The translations under genes and the position numbers were made by a program. Of a stretch of DNA of 64,000 nt, positions 17,501-26,159 are shown piece by piece (within the stretch, counting starts at the first letter, position 1; each line of letters starts with the position of its first letter). The notes under the pieces are model-generated. The model saw nothing but the letters and a program-made list of their open reading frames with translations, did not search any database and was not told where the DNA came from. This DNA is from Actinoplanes campanulatus (lineage in GTDB: Bacteria; Actinomycetota; Actinomycetes; Mycobacteriales; Micromonosporaceae), in NCBI RefSeq assembly GCF_014647795.1, contig NZ_BMPW01000001.1:744001-808000 (forward strand). Direction: 5' to 3'.

Positions 17501-17786
17501 AAGACCCTTTCCGGTACGGGGTGGACGGTCCCCGACCGCAACCATCCCGTCCCGTGGCGCACCGCGAACTCCGCGAGTGGTCCCGCCCGCGAGGCACCGC
17601 CGGGCGGAGATCGGTGGCCGGGCACGCACGCTGGCCGGACCGGCGCGGCGGCCGTGGCCGAAAGGGACCACCCGCTCAAGCCCGGCGGGCGCGGCACGGT
17701 CTGAGCCACGCACGGAGCTCGCGGTGCGCTACGGGACGGGGTGGCTGCGGTTGGGGGCGTTCCACCGCGTACCGGAAAAGGGTCTT
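17501..17786. repeat. long imperfect inverted repeat between convergent genes
   Basis: The left arm (17501-17573, beginning AAGACCCTTTCCGGTAC) is matched on the opposite strand by the right arm (17713-17786), with roughly four of five bases identical by eye. Inside, GGTCCC near 17579 and GGGACC near 17664 are also complementary, so the structure is nested. The right arm ends at the stop of the gtrA-like gene. It may be a bidirectional terminator, a relic of an inverted duplication or a MITE-like element. The rest of the 349-nt gap (17437-17500) holds two copies of TCCGGCGCCGGGCCG. Confidence 0.8.
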
Positions 17787-18157
17787 CAGGCGAAGGTCCA
17801 GCGTGAGTTGAGCAGGTAATTGACCACCGGGATGAGGAGCAGGGCGACGGCCTGGATCATCGGGTAGGGGGCGCCCAGGAGGTCGGCGCCGATCCACAGG
17901 ACCGTCGTGTTCAGGGCGAGGGCGGCCGCTGTGACCGCGAGGAACCGCGGCGCGGTGCTCGTGTGCGCGGTGCCGGACCGGAAGACCCAGGTCCGTTGCA
18001 GCAGGTAGGACACGGCGACGCTGGCCGCGAAACCGGCCGTCGAGGCGGGCACCGGGGACAGCCCGAGACCGATTCCGGCCAGGCCCACCGTGAAGTGGGT
18101 GAGCGCGCTCATCCCGCCGCTCACGCCGTAGCGGAACAGCCGGTCAACGTTCGGCAC
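17786..18157 (-). CDS. GtrA-like membrane protein
   Basis: This 123-residue protein has four membrane helices and the GtrA layout: LFRYGVSGGMSAL at the start, SVAVSYLLQRTWVF in the middle and PVVNYLLNSRWTF at the end. GtrA-like proteins are thought to flip or present polyprenyl-phosphate-linked sugars. The ATG overlaps the 3' end of the GtrB-like glycosyltransferase gene by 14 nt, the classical pairing for a lipid-linked sugar module. The stop codon borders the inverted repeat at 17501-17786. Confidence 0.88.
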   Translation of the reverse strand: MPNVDRLFRYGVSGGMSALTHFTVGLAGIGLGLSPVPASTAGFAASVAVSYLLQRTWVFRSGTAHTSTAPRFLAVTAAALALNTTVLWIGADLLGAPYPMIQAVALLLIPVVNYLLNSRWTFA

Positions 18158-19112
18158 GCTGCTCGACCACCCGGCGTTCGGCGCTGTCCGGCGCCCCGGC
18201 GCGCTCCTGGACCAGGTAGCGGGGCCGGGCGCGGACCTCGTCGTGGATGCGGGCCAGGTACTCGCCGATCACGCCGAGGCCGATCAGCACGAACGTCCCG
18301 GTCACCAGCAGCAGCAGGATGACCGTGGTGAAACCGGCGACCGAGCCGCCGCTGATCCACCGGACCAGCGTCTGCACGCCGAGGACCACGGCGAACACCG
18401 CGAACGCCAGCCCGGCCAGGGTGACCATGTGCAGCGGGGCCGAGGTGAACGAGGTCAGCCCGTTGACGGCGAGCCGGAACAGGCCGCGCAGGGTCCACCG
18501 GGACGCCCCGCCCTCCCGGTGGTCGATGTCCACCTCGACGGTGGCCCGGGTGAAGCCGATCCAGCTGCTGGTGCCGCGGAAGAACGTGGAGTGCTCGGGC
18601 ATCCGCCGCAGCGCCTCCACGGCCGGGCGGCCGAGCAGCCGGAAGTCGGTGGCGTCGACCAGGTCGACCTGGGTGAGCCGGGTGAAGGCGCGGTTGAAGA
18701 GCCGCGACCCGAGCCGGTTGCCGAGGCCCTGTCCGGCCCGGTTGCGTTTCACCGCCTCGACCACGTGCGCGCCGTCCTGCCAGCGGCGGACCATCGCCGG
18801 GATGGCAGACGGCGGATGCTGGAGGTCCGAGTCGATCACCACGACCGCGTCGCCGGCGGCGTGTTCGAGGCCGGCCAGCAGCGCCGCCTCCTTGCCGAAG
18901 TTGCGGGACAGCCGCAGCCCGCGGACCCGCGGGTCGACCAGCGCGCAGTGGGCGATCCGGGACCACGAGTCGTCGGACGAGCCGTCGTCGACCAGGACCA
19001 GTTCGTAGTCGAGCGCGGCGTCGCCGAGCACGTCGGCGAGCCGGGCCACGAACCGGTCGACGCCGGCGCCCTCGTTGAAGATCGGCGCGATCACCGAGAT
19101 CAACGGGCTCAT
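18144..19112 (-). CDS. GtrB-like polyprenyl-phosphate glycosyltransferase (GT2)
   Basis: The 322-residue enzyme has a cytoplasmic GT2 domain with SVIAPIFNEG, the nucleotide-binding VLVDDGSSDDSW and the acidic motif VVVIDSDLQHPP. Two C-terminal membrane helices (about residues 225-250 and 262-287) end in GLGVIGEYLARIHDEV. This is the DPM1/GtrB layout, which transfers a sugar from an NDP-sugar to undecaprenyl or decaprenyl phosphate. It partners with the overlapping gtrA-like gene. Its own start overlaps the upstream membrane-protein gene by 4 nt. Confidence 0.92.
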   Translation of the reverse strand: MSPLISVIAPIFNEGAGVDRFVARLADVLGDAALDYELVLVDDGSSDDSWSRIAHCALVDPRVRGLRLSRNFGKEAALLAGLEHAAGDAVVVIDSDLQHPPSAIPAMVRRWQDGAHVVEAVKRNRAGQGLGNRLGSRLFNRAFTRLTQVDLVDATDFRLLGRPAVEALRRMPEHSTFFRGTSSWIGFTRATVEVDIDHREGGASRWTLRGLFRLAVNGLTSFTSAPLHMVTLAGLAFAVFAVVLGVQTLVRWISGGSVAGFTTVILLLLVTGTFVLIGLGVIGEYLARIHDEVRARPRYLVQERAGAPDSAERRVVEQRAER

Positions 19113-20680
19113 CCAGCTTCCCGCTCGCAGAACGGGACGCCGGCCAGGGAGCGGGCCGCCACGTCCAGCGAGTCCCGGTAACGCCGTTGCAGGAACGGTT
19201 TGCCCTGGTTGGTGGCGATCGCCTCGTCGAGCAGCGCACAGCGCCGGGCGTCACCGGCCCGGCTTCGGTCGAACGAGCCCATCGCCGCGGCGATCCGGTT
19301 GTCGAGCTGGGCGGCACGCTGGACCGAGACGGTGTCGGCGTACGCCCGGTTGGCGGTGGCCGAGACCGCGCCCAGCAGCACCAGGGCGGCCAGCGCACTC
19401 ATGGTCATCCGACGCCCGGCGAGCAGCACCAGCGCCACCACCAGCAGCATCCCGCCGGGGACGGTCAGCGCCGAGTCCCGCCAGCCCTGCTCCCACAGCT
19501 CCCGGCCGCTCATCGCGCTGCGCACCGCGACGCTCAGCGTGGCCAGCAGCGCGCCACAGGCCAGGACCACCACGCCGAGCGCGGCGAGACCCAGGAGCGG
19601 GCGCGCGGCCGGGACACTCGACTTCGGCAGGAGCGTGAGGGTACGCGCGGCGAGCGCCCCGAGCAGCAGCAGCGCCACCACCGGCACCACCCCGCGCAGC
19701 CAGTCCCCGGGCGTCGCGGCGGTGGCCGCCCGCCATTGCAGCGGCGGCAGCCAGGCCACCATCCGGACCGGCAGCAGCAGCACCGACCGCCCGTCCACGA
19801 TCAGGTCCGACCCCTGGTAGCAGCCGCCCTGGGCGCAGAACCCGCGGATGATCCAGCGGACCGTCGCGAAGGCCGGCAGGAACCCGGCCCACAGCAGGCC
19901 GGCGAACCGCACCCCGGCCGAGGTGAGCAGTTCCCGCCCGGTCAGCCCGAGCACGAACCGGCCGCGGATCAGCACGGCGGCGGTGGCCAGCGGCACGGCG
20001 AAGTAGGCGGGCTCGTTGAACACCGCGAGAGCGGCCCCGGCGGTCACCGCGAGCACCCCGTTCCACCAGCGCAGCCGGTCCAGCCGGCAGGCCGTCGCGG
20101 CGACCGTGAGGACGAGCGCCGCGGTGGTCAGGTAGAGGCCGCCGAACAGGATCGTGGTGCTGTCCTGGCCGGCCGCCACGAATCCGGCGGCGACGGCGTA
20201 CGGCAGCAGCAGCGCCACCCGCGAGGGGGTTCCGCCGAACAGCCGCCCCCGGGTCAGCACGCTCTCCGCGAACAGCACCACGGCCAGGGTCAGCAGAACG
20301 GCCGCGCCGATCGAGACGGCCCGCAGCGTCACGTTGACCGGCAGGCCGAGCTGCTGCGTGCCGGTGAAGGCGAGCAGGTCGAGCGACTTCTCCAGCATCC
20401 GCCCGAGCGGCCGGAAGTTGCCGAGCCGCAGGTAGACGTCCCCGCTCGCGATGGTGTGCGACACGATCGCGCCCGGGTCGCCGCGGAACATGCCGCCGTG
20501 CCAGTAGACGTTGAACCGATGGTCCCGGGACGGCGCGACCGCCAGCAGCGGGGCCAGCACCACGATCGGCGCCAGCACGCAGCGCCGGGCCACGTGTCCC
20601 CAGAGGCGGGTCGGGGGTGGCGGAGGGGCCGGCGGCGCCACGGCGGCCAGCGCCGGAATCACGGTGGTTTGGGCCGTCAT
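19109..20680 (-). CDS. polytopic membrane protein, possible GT-C glycosyltransferase
   Basis: A 523-residue protein with a Pro-rich N-terminus (APPAPPPPP) and about ten hydrophobic helices. The first periplasmic-side loop contains the polar block SRDHRFNVYWHGGMF and DVYLRLGNFRPLGRMLEK. The soluble C-terminus (about residues 440-523) includes NRAYADTVSVQ and RYRDSLDVAARSLAG. No family is certain. Size, topology and location next to GtrA/GtrB-like genes fit the third Gtr-type component, a GT-C enzyme using lipid-linked sugar outside the cell. The ATG overlaps the upstream gene by 4 nt. Confidence 0.7.
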   Translation of the reverse strand: MTAQTTVIPALAAVAPPAPPPPPTRLWGHVARRCVLAPIVVLAPLLAVAPSRDHRFNVYWHGGMFRGDPGAIVSHTIASGDVYLRLGNFRPLGRMLEKSLDLLAFTGTQQLGLPVNVTLRAVSIGAAVLLTLAVVLFAESVLTRGRLFGGTPSRVALLLPYAVAAGFVAAGQDSTTILFGGLYLTTAALVLTVAATACRLDRLRWWNGVLAVTAGAALAVFNEPAYFAVPLATAAVLIRGRFVLGLTGRELLTSAGVRFAGLLWAGFLPAFATVRWIIRGFCAQGGCYQGSDLIVDGRSVLLLPVRMVAWLPPLQWRAATAATPGDWLRGVVPVVALLLLGALAARTLTLLPKSSVPAARPLLGLAALGVVVLACGALLATLSVAVRSAMSGRELWEQGWRDSALTVPGGMLLVVALVLLAGRRMTMSALAALVLLGAVSATANRAYADTVSVQRAAQLDNRIAAAMGSFDRSRAGDARRCALLDEAIATNQGKPFLQRRYRDSLDVAARSLAGVPFCEREAG

Positions 20681-21333
20681 GTCTGCTGCAACGAGCCCGG
20701 CGCCGACGGGGTTGTGTCGTCCAGCAGGTCGGTCAGCGCCGGGGGCCGTTCCGGATCGACGAAGACCACGTGGGTGGCGGCGTGTTCGGCGTACAGGCGG
20801 GACAGGCGGCCGGCGAGCACCTCGTCCCAGGCCCGGTCCGGCCGGTGCCGCTCCCAGGTCCACCGGTCCGGCAGGTACTCCAGGATCAGGCCGGCCTTGC
20901 GCAGCAGCGAGAACTCCGGGTTGTCGGTGAGCACCACGGCGCGGTGGTCGGGTTCGACGGTCAGCCGCCGCCGCAGGGTCTGGACGAGCTCCCGCAGCGC
21001 CGGCAGGTCCAGGCCCATCGCCACGTACAGGCGGGCCGGCAGGGGGCGTTTGGCCGTACGGGTGCGGCGGGCCGGCGCGTCCGGGCGGCGGCGGATCCGG
21101 CCGACCAGCCGCCGGATCAGCCGCGGCGGGCCCTGCAACGGCTCCCGGGCGAAGGAGACCAGGGTGCGGCCCAGCCGGTAGGAGCCGCTGCCGCGCAGCC
21201 GCCGGGCCTGCTCGCGTTCGGAGTCGCGTTCCCCGGCCAGGCCGGCGCAGCGGGTCCGCCAGGCGTCCCGCTCCTGCTCGACGGTACGCAGCCGGACCAC
21301 GAGCGCCTGCATCTCCTCGCCGCTGTCGGTCAC
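20677..21333 (-). CDS. coiled-coil protein of the glycan cluster
   Basis: This 218-residue protein starts at GTG 21333 with GGAGG 7 nt upstream, and the start overlaps the preceding glycosyltransferase stop (GTGA). Residues about 5-50 form a heptad-rich helix (EEMQALVVRLRTVEQERDAW). The motif GSGSYRLGRTLVSF follows, a pattern often found after coiled coils in surface-polysaccharide glycosyltransferase clusters. The C-terminal half (from about 115) contains HRAVVLTDNPEFSLLRKAG and ATHVVFVDPERPPALTDLL and looks like a small alpha/beta domain. Its function is unknown; a scaffold or modulator of the adjacent enzymes is possible. Confidence 0.65.
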   Translation of the reverse strand: MTDSGEEMQALVVRLRTVEQERDAWRTRCAGLAGERDSEREQARRLRGSGSYRLGRTLVSFAREPLQGPPRLIRRLVGRIRRRPDAPARRTRTAKRPLPARLYVAMGLDLPALRELVQTLRRRLTVEPDHRAVVLTDNPEFSLLRKAGLILEYLPDRWTWERHRPDRAWDEVLAGRLSRLYAEHAATHVVFVDPERPPALTDLLDDTTPSAPGSLQQT

Positions 21334-23513
21334 CGTGCATCCTCCGGTCGGTCGATGAAGGCCGCCAGCCATCCGGCGGCGTCGGCGGCGCCGTTGAGCG
21401 GGGCCACCTCGGCGCACCGGCGGCTCAGCGCCTCCCGGACGTCGGCGCGTACCGCCCGGGCCAGCACCCGGTCCAGGTCCGGGCCGTCCGGGTCCTCGAT
21501 GATCAGCGCGGCGCCCGCGGCCGCCGCGAACCGGGCCCGGCTCACCTGATCGTCCAGGGCGGTCTCCCGGTTGGGCAGGAAGACGGACGGGATGCCGAAG
21601 GCGATCAGCTCATGGAACGAGTTGTAACCCGAGGCGCTCACCACCAGGTCGAATCCGCGCAGATACCGGCTCATCGGGTAGAGCTTCACGAGTTGTGCCC
21701 CCTCCACCGGAGGCATCGGCTCGGTGGCGATCGCCGACTCGGCCAGCACCAGCTGGAAACCGGCGTCGCGCAGGTGCCGGGCGATCCGGGCGACCGGCGA
21801 CACGATGTCGTTGATGTTGCCGGCGCCGAGCTGGAGCAGGGCGGCCGGCCGGCCCGGTTCGATGCCGAGGGCCTCCCGGGCGTCCTCCGGCTCGGCCAGC
21901 TCGTCCGGGTCGAGGTAGGTGATCGGGCCGACCAGCCGCACCCCGGCCCGGTCCTCGACGGTCGGGCCCTCGTCGGCGGCGGCCGCGAACTCGCCCGGCT
22001 CCAGGACGTGGTCGAAGGCGTCCCGCCGCTCGATCCACTCGGCGCCGGTGTCGCGCCGCCACATCGGGCGGCGCACCCACACCCAGGTGATCCCGCGATG
22101 GGCCCGGGCCGCCGCGACGATGCCGTCGTGCGGCACGCTGTCCACCGCCACGACGGCCGGGCGGTGCAGCTCGATCAGGTACTCGAGGCGGCTGCGCAGC
22201 AGTTCGGCCCAGCCGGAACGGGCCAGGCCGAGCACCGAACGGGACGGGATGTACTCGGTGAGGAACCCCTCCTTGTGTGCCACCAGGGCGCCGTGCGACT
22301 GGGTGGCGACCACCACCGGGGTGTCGCCGGGCAGCCGCCGGCCGATCGCCATCAGCCGGGACAGGTGGCCGAGACCGACCCCGTTGTCACTGACCAGCAG
22401 CACCGCACCGGGTGGCGGGGGCGGCGGCGGGGCCAGCGCCGGGGGCGACGGGGCGCCCGGGCGTACGCCGCGGTCGGCCAGCCGGGCCACGTGGGACGGG
22501 TAGCCGAACCGGGCCTCGACGAACTCGCGGGCCCGCAGCGCCACGGCACGGTAGCGGCCTGGGTCGGCGTACAGGGCCCGGACCAGCGGGACCACGCCCT
22601 CGGGGGTGGTGTAGAGCGCCGCGTCGCCGAACAGTGGCCGGAAATGCTCACCGATGACCACCGGTACGCCGGCCGCCATCGCCTCCATGATGGTCCGCCC
22701 GAACGCCTCGATCAGGTCAGGGTCGTGGAAGTAGACGAAGAAGTCGATCCCGCGCAGGAACTCGGCCGGCTCTCTCGTGCCGAACTCGATGATCTCCCAG
22801 TTCGCCGGGGTACGGCCGAGCTTCTCCACGGCCAGTTCGCCGCCGCCGAGGATGCGGACCCGCATGCCGGGTGTGTCCGGGTAGGCCTGGAGCAGCTCCG
22901 GCACGGTCCGCGGCCACTTCACCGGGTCGGGCCGTCCGTGCCGGCCGATCACCGGAACCGCGCTGACCGGGCCGGGCCGGTCGGTCCACCACTCGGACCC
23001 GTCGATGATCTCGTGCCAGTCGGCGCCGGTGAGGGTCGCGCCCGGGTCGGCCCGGAGCACCTCGGCGCGCACCTGAGGGCTGATCGGCGCCCACTCGATG
23101 CCGGCTCCGAAGTATCCCTGGACCCGTTGCCGGACGGCCGCGAAGTCGTAGTAGCGGGCCGGGTCGCCGGCGTCGCCGGGCGCCTGGTTGAGCACCATCA
23201 CGGCGCGCCCGGCCCGGATCGGCGGCACGGTTTTCAGGTCCTCGGTGAAGATCCGGGGTTGCCGGACCACCAGCAGCCGTGCGGTGACCTCCTCACCCTC
23301 GGCCGCCAGGTACGCCGAACCATCCTTGATCAGCTCGGTGAGCAGCGGATGGAACGGCCGGTTCTGTTTGAGGTGCGGCGACCTCACGTGCACCAGCACC
23401 GTGGTGAGCCCGGCCCGGGCCTGGGCGCGGATCTCGGCGGCGATGCTGGCCGAGGTGCCACCCGGGTACCGGAAATCCGAGAGGATCGCCACGTCGTGGA
23501 CGGTCGCGGTCAT
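21330..23513 (-). CDS. two-domain glycosyltransferase (GT4-like plus GT28-like fusion)
   Basis: A 727-residue protein. Residues 1-350 are a GT-B domain of GT4 type with PGGTSASIAAEI near the N-terminus and the donor-binding EAFGRTIMEAMAAGVPVVI. A Pro-rich linker follows at about 354-371 (a run of seven prolines). Residues 372-727 form a second GT-B domain resembling MurG/GT28 enzymes, with SDNGVGLGHLSRLMAIGRRL at its start, LLQLGAGNINDI in the middle and SASGYNSFHELIAFGIPSVFLP plus a DDQ motif late. The protein may add two sugars in succession or make a disaccharide repeat. The start is ATG 23513; no strong ribosome binding site is visible. Confidence 0.85.
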   Translation of the reverse strand: MTATVHDVAILSDFRYPGGTSASIAAEIRAQARAGLTTVLVHVRSPHLKQNRPFHPLLTELIKDGSAYLAAEGEEVTARLLVVRQPRIFTEDLKTVPPIRAGRAVMVLNQAPGDAGDPARYYDFAAVRQRVQGYFGAGIEWAPISPQVRAEVLRADPGATLTGADWHEIIDGSEWWTDRPGPVSAVPVIGRHGRPDPVKWPRTVPELLQAYPDTPGMRVRILGGGELAVEKLGRTPANWEIIEFGTREPAEFLRGIDFFVYFHDPDLIEAFGRTIMEAMAAGVPVVIGEHFRPLFGDAALYTTPEGVVPLVRALYADPGRYRAVALRAREFVEARFGYPSHVARLADRGVRPGAPSPPALAPPPPPPPGAVLLVSDNGVGLGHLSRLMAIGRRLPGDTPVVVATQSHGALVAHKEGFLTEYIPSRSVLGLARSGWAELLRSRLEYLIELHRPAVVAVDSVPHDGIVAAARAHRGITWVWVRRPMWRRDTGAEWIERRDAFDHVLEPGEFAAAADEGPTVEDRAGVRLVGPITYLDPDELAEPEDAREALGIEPGRPAALLQLGAGNINDIVSPVARIARHLRDAGFQLVLAESAIATEPMPPVEGAQLVKLYPMSRYLRGFDLVVSASGYNSFHELIAFGIPSVFLPNRETALDDQVSRARFAAAAGAALIIEDPDGPDLDRVLARAVRADVREALSRRCAEVAPLNGAADAAGWLAAFIDRPEDAR

Positions 23514-23596
23514 GGTCGGATCAACGAACCGTCCACGCCCGGCGTCACGCTCCCCCGCCCCGGTGCGTTGATCCTGCCGACAGTTGAGGGGGGTCC

Positions 23597-25981
23597 TTGC
23601 GCAGGCAGCACACGACACCGGACGCGTACGGCAGGGAACTGCTGGAACGCTCTTGGCGGCAACTGACCGCGGTGGCGGCCACCGGGCCCGCCACCGCCGC
23701 CCTGCACACACGGTCGGCGGCGGCCCGGACACTACTGGCGTACGCCACCGCCCGCCGCTCCGCCGACGAGCTGGTCGCCGCCGCGCGGGAGGGACGGCTG
23801 TTCCAGGACGCCGACCCGTGGACGCTCGGCGAGCTGGCCCGGGTGGTGGCGTGCCAGGATCTGTACCCCGGCGACCGGTCCGACGGGCTGGCCCTGTTCG
23901 ACTCGCTGCTGCGGACCTTCGGGCCGGCCGGGGTGGCGCCGCTCCATCAGGGGCTGCACGCCCAGATCGCGTTCGCGGCCGGCGACCCGGTCCGCGTCGC
24001 CAAGCTGCTCGCCGACTATCCGGACGTGCCCGCGCCGGTCCGTGAGGCGCTGGTCGTCGACCTGGCCACCAAGGAGGAGTGGCCGGGCCGGTTCGCCGGG
24101 CTGCTGCCCGCCCCGGGGCTGTCGCTGGACGGCGTGGCGGCGACCTCCTTCGACCGGATCCGGTCCGGGACGGTGACCCGCACCGGCTCGGCGCACCGGA
24201 TCACCACGATAGTCACGACGTACCGGCCGGGACCGGAACTGATCACGGCGGTCCGGTCCCTGGTGGCGCAGAGCTGGACCAATCACGAGATCCTGGTCGT
24301 CGACGACGGGTCCGGGGACGCGTACGGGGCGGTGCTGGCCCGGGCGGCGCAGCTGGACCCACGGGTGCGGATCATCCGGATGCCCGTCAACGGCGGCACC
24401 TACCGGGCCCGCAACATCGGCCTCGACCACGCGAGCGGCGAGTTCGTCACCTTCCAGGACTCCGACGACTGGTCCCACCCGCTGCGGCTGGAGCGCCAGG
24501 TCACCCCGCTGCTCGCCGCGGACGGGCCGGTGGCGACCACCTCGGCGGCCATCCGGGTGACCGAGGACCTGGTGGTGACCCGGCCGGGGTTCGCCGAGTT
24601 CCGGTCGTACAACCTGTCGTCGCTGATGATCCGCCGGGAGGCCGCCCTGGACCGGCTCGGCTACCTCGATCCGGTACGCAAGGGCGCCGACGCCGAGTAC
24701 GTGGAACGCGCCCGTGCCGTCTTCGGCCGCCCCGCCGTACGGCACCTGGACGCCGAGCCGCTGGCCCTGATCCGGCTCGGCGCCGGGTCACTGTCCGGCA
24801 CCGACATCGGGCCGGGCTGGATGATCCCGGCGCGGCACGCCTACCTCTCCGCTTTCCAGGCCTGGCACACCCGGGTCGCCGCCGGGCAGGAACCGGCGGT
24901 CCGGCCGAGCGCGCCGGAGCACCGGCCGTTCGCCGTGCCCCGCGGTCTGGCCGGGGACGCGGCGGACCGGCGGTCCACCTTCGACGTGATCCTGGCCGGT
25001 GACTGGCGGATCCGCGGCGACCTGGCCTGGCCGGTCGCCGAGCGGGTACGGGCGGCGCTGCGGCCCGGCCGCGCGGTCGCCGTGCTGCACCTCGACGAGC
25101 TGACCGGCGTCGCGGGCCGCCCGGCCCGGATCGATCCCGGCCTGCAACAGATGATCAACGCCGGAGAGGTGGACCAGGTGGTGCTCTCCGACGAGGTGCA
25201 CGCCCGGTTGATCCTGGTGCACGGCCCGGCCGGGCTCGGGTTCGCGCCCGGCACCCCGTCCATGGTCCGCGGCGACCTGGTGGTCATCGAGTCCGACCCG
25301 GCGTGGGCTCCGGCCGCCGCCCACTGCGCCGCCGAGGCCCGCCGGCTGTTCGGCGTCGAGCCGCTGTGGGCGCCCACCGGACCGTCGTCCCGCGCCTGCC
25401 TGACCGCCGGCCCGTTCGGCGCCCGGCTCACCGCCGCCGATGTGCCCGGCACCGTCGACCTGCGCCGCTGGCAGCTGCACCGGCCCGGCCCGCGCGCCGA
25501 CCGCCCGGTGATCGGCCGGATCTGCGCGGGCGGCCCGGCGGAATGGCAGCGGCTGCGCGGCATCCTGCCCCGGTCCCCGCAGGTCGACGTCCGGATGCTG
25601 GACCTCAACCGCCCGGCCCAGAAACCGCCCCGCGGCTGGCTGGTCTACCACCCGGCCGACCTGGACACCCGCGGATTCCTCCACCAACTGGACTTCTACC
25701 TGCACCTGCCGCCGGACGACGACCCGGCCGACCCGGGCTGCCCCGAGGTGCTGACCGCCATGGCGGCCGGCTGCGTACCGGTCCTGCCGCACCGGTTCAG
25801 CCCCGACTTCGGCCCGGCGGCTGTCTACACCACCGCCGAGGACGTCCCGGGCGTGATCACCCGCCTGCACGGCGACCGGGCCGCCCTGCTCGCCCAGAGC
25901 GAGCTGGGCCTGGCCTTCGCCGAGTCCCATCACGCCCACGCCCGCTACGGGGACGCGGTCACCGCCCTCCTCAAGGGGTGA
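23597..25981 (+). CDS. three-domain glycosyltransferase (helical domain, GT2, GT4-like), copy 1
   Basis: A 794-residue protein starting at TTG 23597 behind GAGGGGGG. Residues 1-180 are helical and TPR-like (LHAQIAFAAGDPVRVAKLLADY). A GT2 domain begins at about 200 (ITTIVTTYRPGPELI, SLVAQSWTNHEILVVDDGS) and has the acidic motif FQDSDDW near 288. From about 460 a second domain ends in a GT-B-like block, PRGWLVYHPADLDTRGF and CPEVLTAMAAGCVPVLP. It is paralogous over its whole length to the gene at 29179-31641. It is transcribed divergently from the GT4-GT28 fusion gene and ends at a pair of terminator hairpins. Confidence 0.85.
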   Translation: MRRQHTTPDAYGRELLERSWRQLTAVAATGPATAALHTRSAAARTLLAYATARRSADELVAAAREGRLFQDADPWTLGELARVVACQDLYPGDRSDGLALFDSLLRTFGPAGVAPLHQGLHAQIAFAAGDPVRVAKLLADYPDVPAPVREALVVDLATKEEWPGRFAGLLPAPGLSLDGVAATSFDRIRSGTVTRTGSAHRITTIVTTYRPGPELITAVRSLVAQSWTNHEILVVDDGSGDAYGAVLARAAQLDPRVRIIRMPVNGGTYRARNIGLDHASGEFVTFQDSDDWSHPLRLERQVTPLLAADGPVATTSAAIRVTEDLVVTRPGFAEFRSYNLSSLMIRREAALDRLGYLDPVRKGADAEYVERARAVFGRPAVRHLDAEPLALIRLGAGSLSGTDIGPGWMIPARHAYLSAFQAWHTRVAAGQEPAVRPSAPEHRPFAVPRGLAGDAADRRSTFDVILAGDWRIRGDLAWPVAERVRAALRPGRAVAVLHLDELTGVAGRPARIDPGLQQMINAGEVDQVVLSDEVHARLILVHGPAGLGFAPGTPSMVRGDLVVIESDPAWAPAAAHCAAEARRLFGVEPLWAPTGPSSRACLTAGPFGARLTAADVPGTVDLRRWQLHRPGPRADRPVIGRICAGGPAEWQRLRGILPRSPQVDVRMLDLNRPAQKPPRGWLVYHPADLDTRGFLHQLDFYLHLPPDDDPADPGCPEVLTAMAAGCVPVLPHRFSPDFGPAAVYTTAEDVPGVITRLHGDRAALLAQSELGLAFAESHHAHARYGDAVTALLKG

Positions 25982-26092
25982 CGGGCCGTCCACCGCAACC
26001 GGGTGGTGACGGGAAGGCACCCGACGGAAGGATCGAGCCCGCGCGGCGGCCGCCGATGAGAAGGGGGCAGGGCCGGAACCCCCTTCCCGGCC

Positions 26093-26116
26093 CGCGCGGT
26101 GCCCCCGCACCGCGCG
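26093..26116. terminator. perfect GC hairpin, first of two
   Basis: CGCGCGGTGC and GCACCGCGCG form a 10-bp perfect stem with a CCCC loop in the 178-nt gap between two convergent genes. It is immediately followed by a second hairpin. No T-tract is present, as is common for actinobacterial terminators. Confidence 0.6.
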
Positions 26117-26152
26117 CGTGCCCCCGTCCGTCACCCCACGGGCGGGGGCACG
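26117..26152. terminator. bidirectional terminator hairpin, second of two
   Basis: CGTGCCCCCGTCCGT pairs with ACGGGCGGGGGCACG: a 15-bp stem with one G-T wobble and a 6-nt loop. It abuts the hairpin at 26093-26116 and lies 8 nt from the acyltransferase stop. It probably terminates transcription of both convergent units. Confidence 0.7.
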
Positions 26153-26159
26153 CCCCATC

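Noticed and set aside
17407-17819. 140-residue C-terminal extension of the nucleotide-sugar dehydrogenase in the written frame
   Set aside because: The extension is Arg/Pro-rich, crosses the inverted repeat and enters the gtrA-like gene. The +1 frame gives the normal family ending instead.
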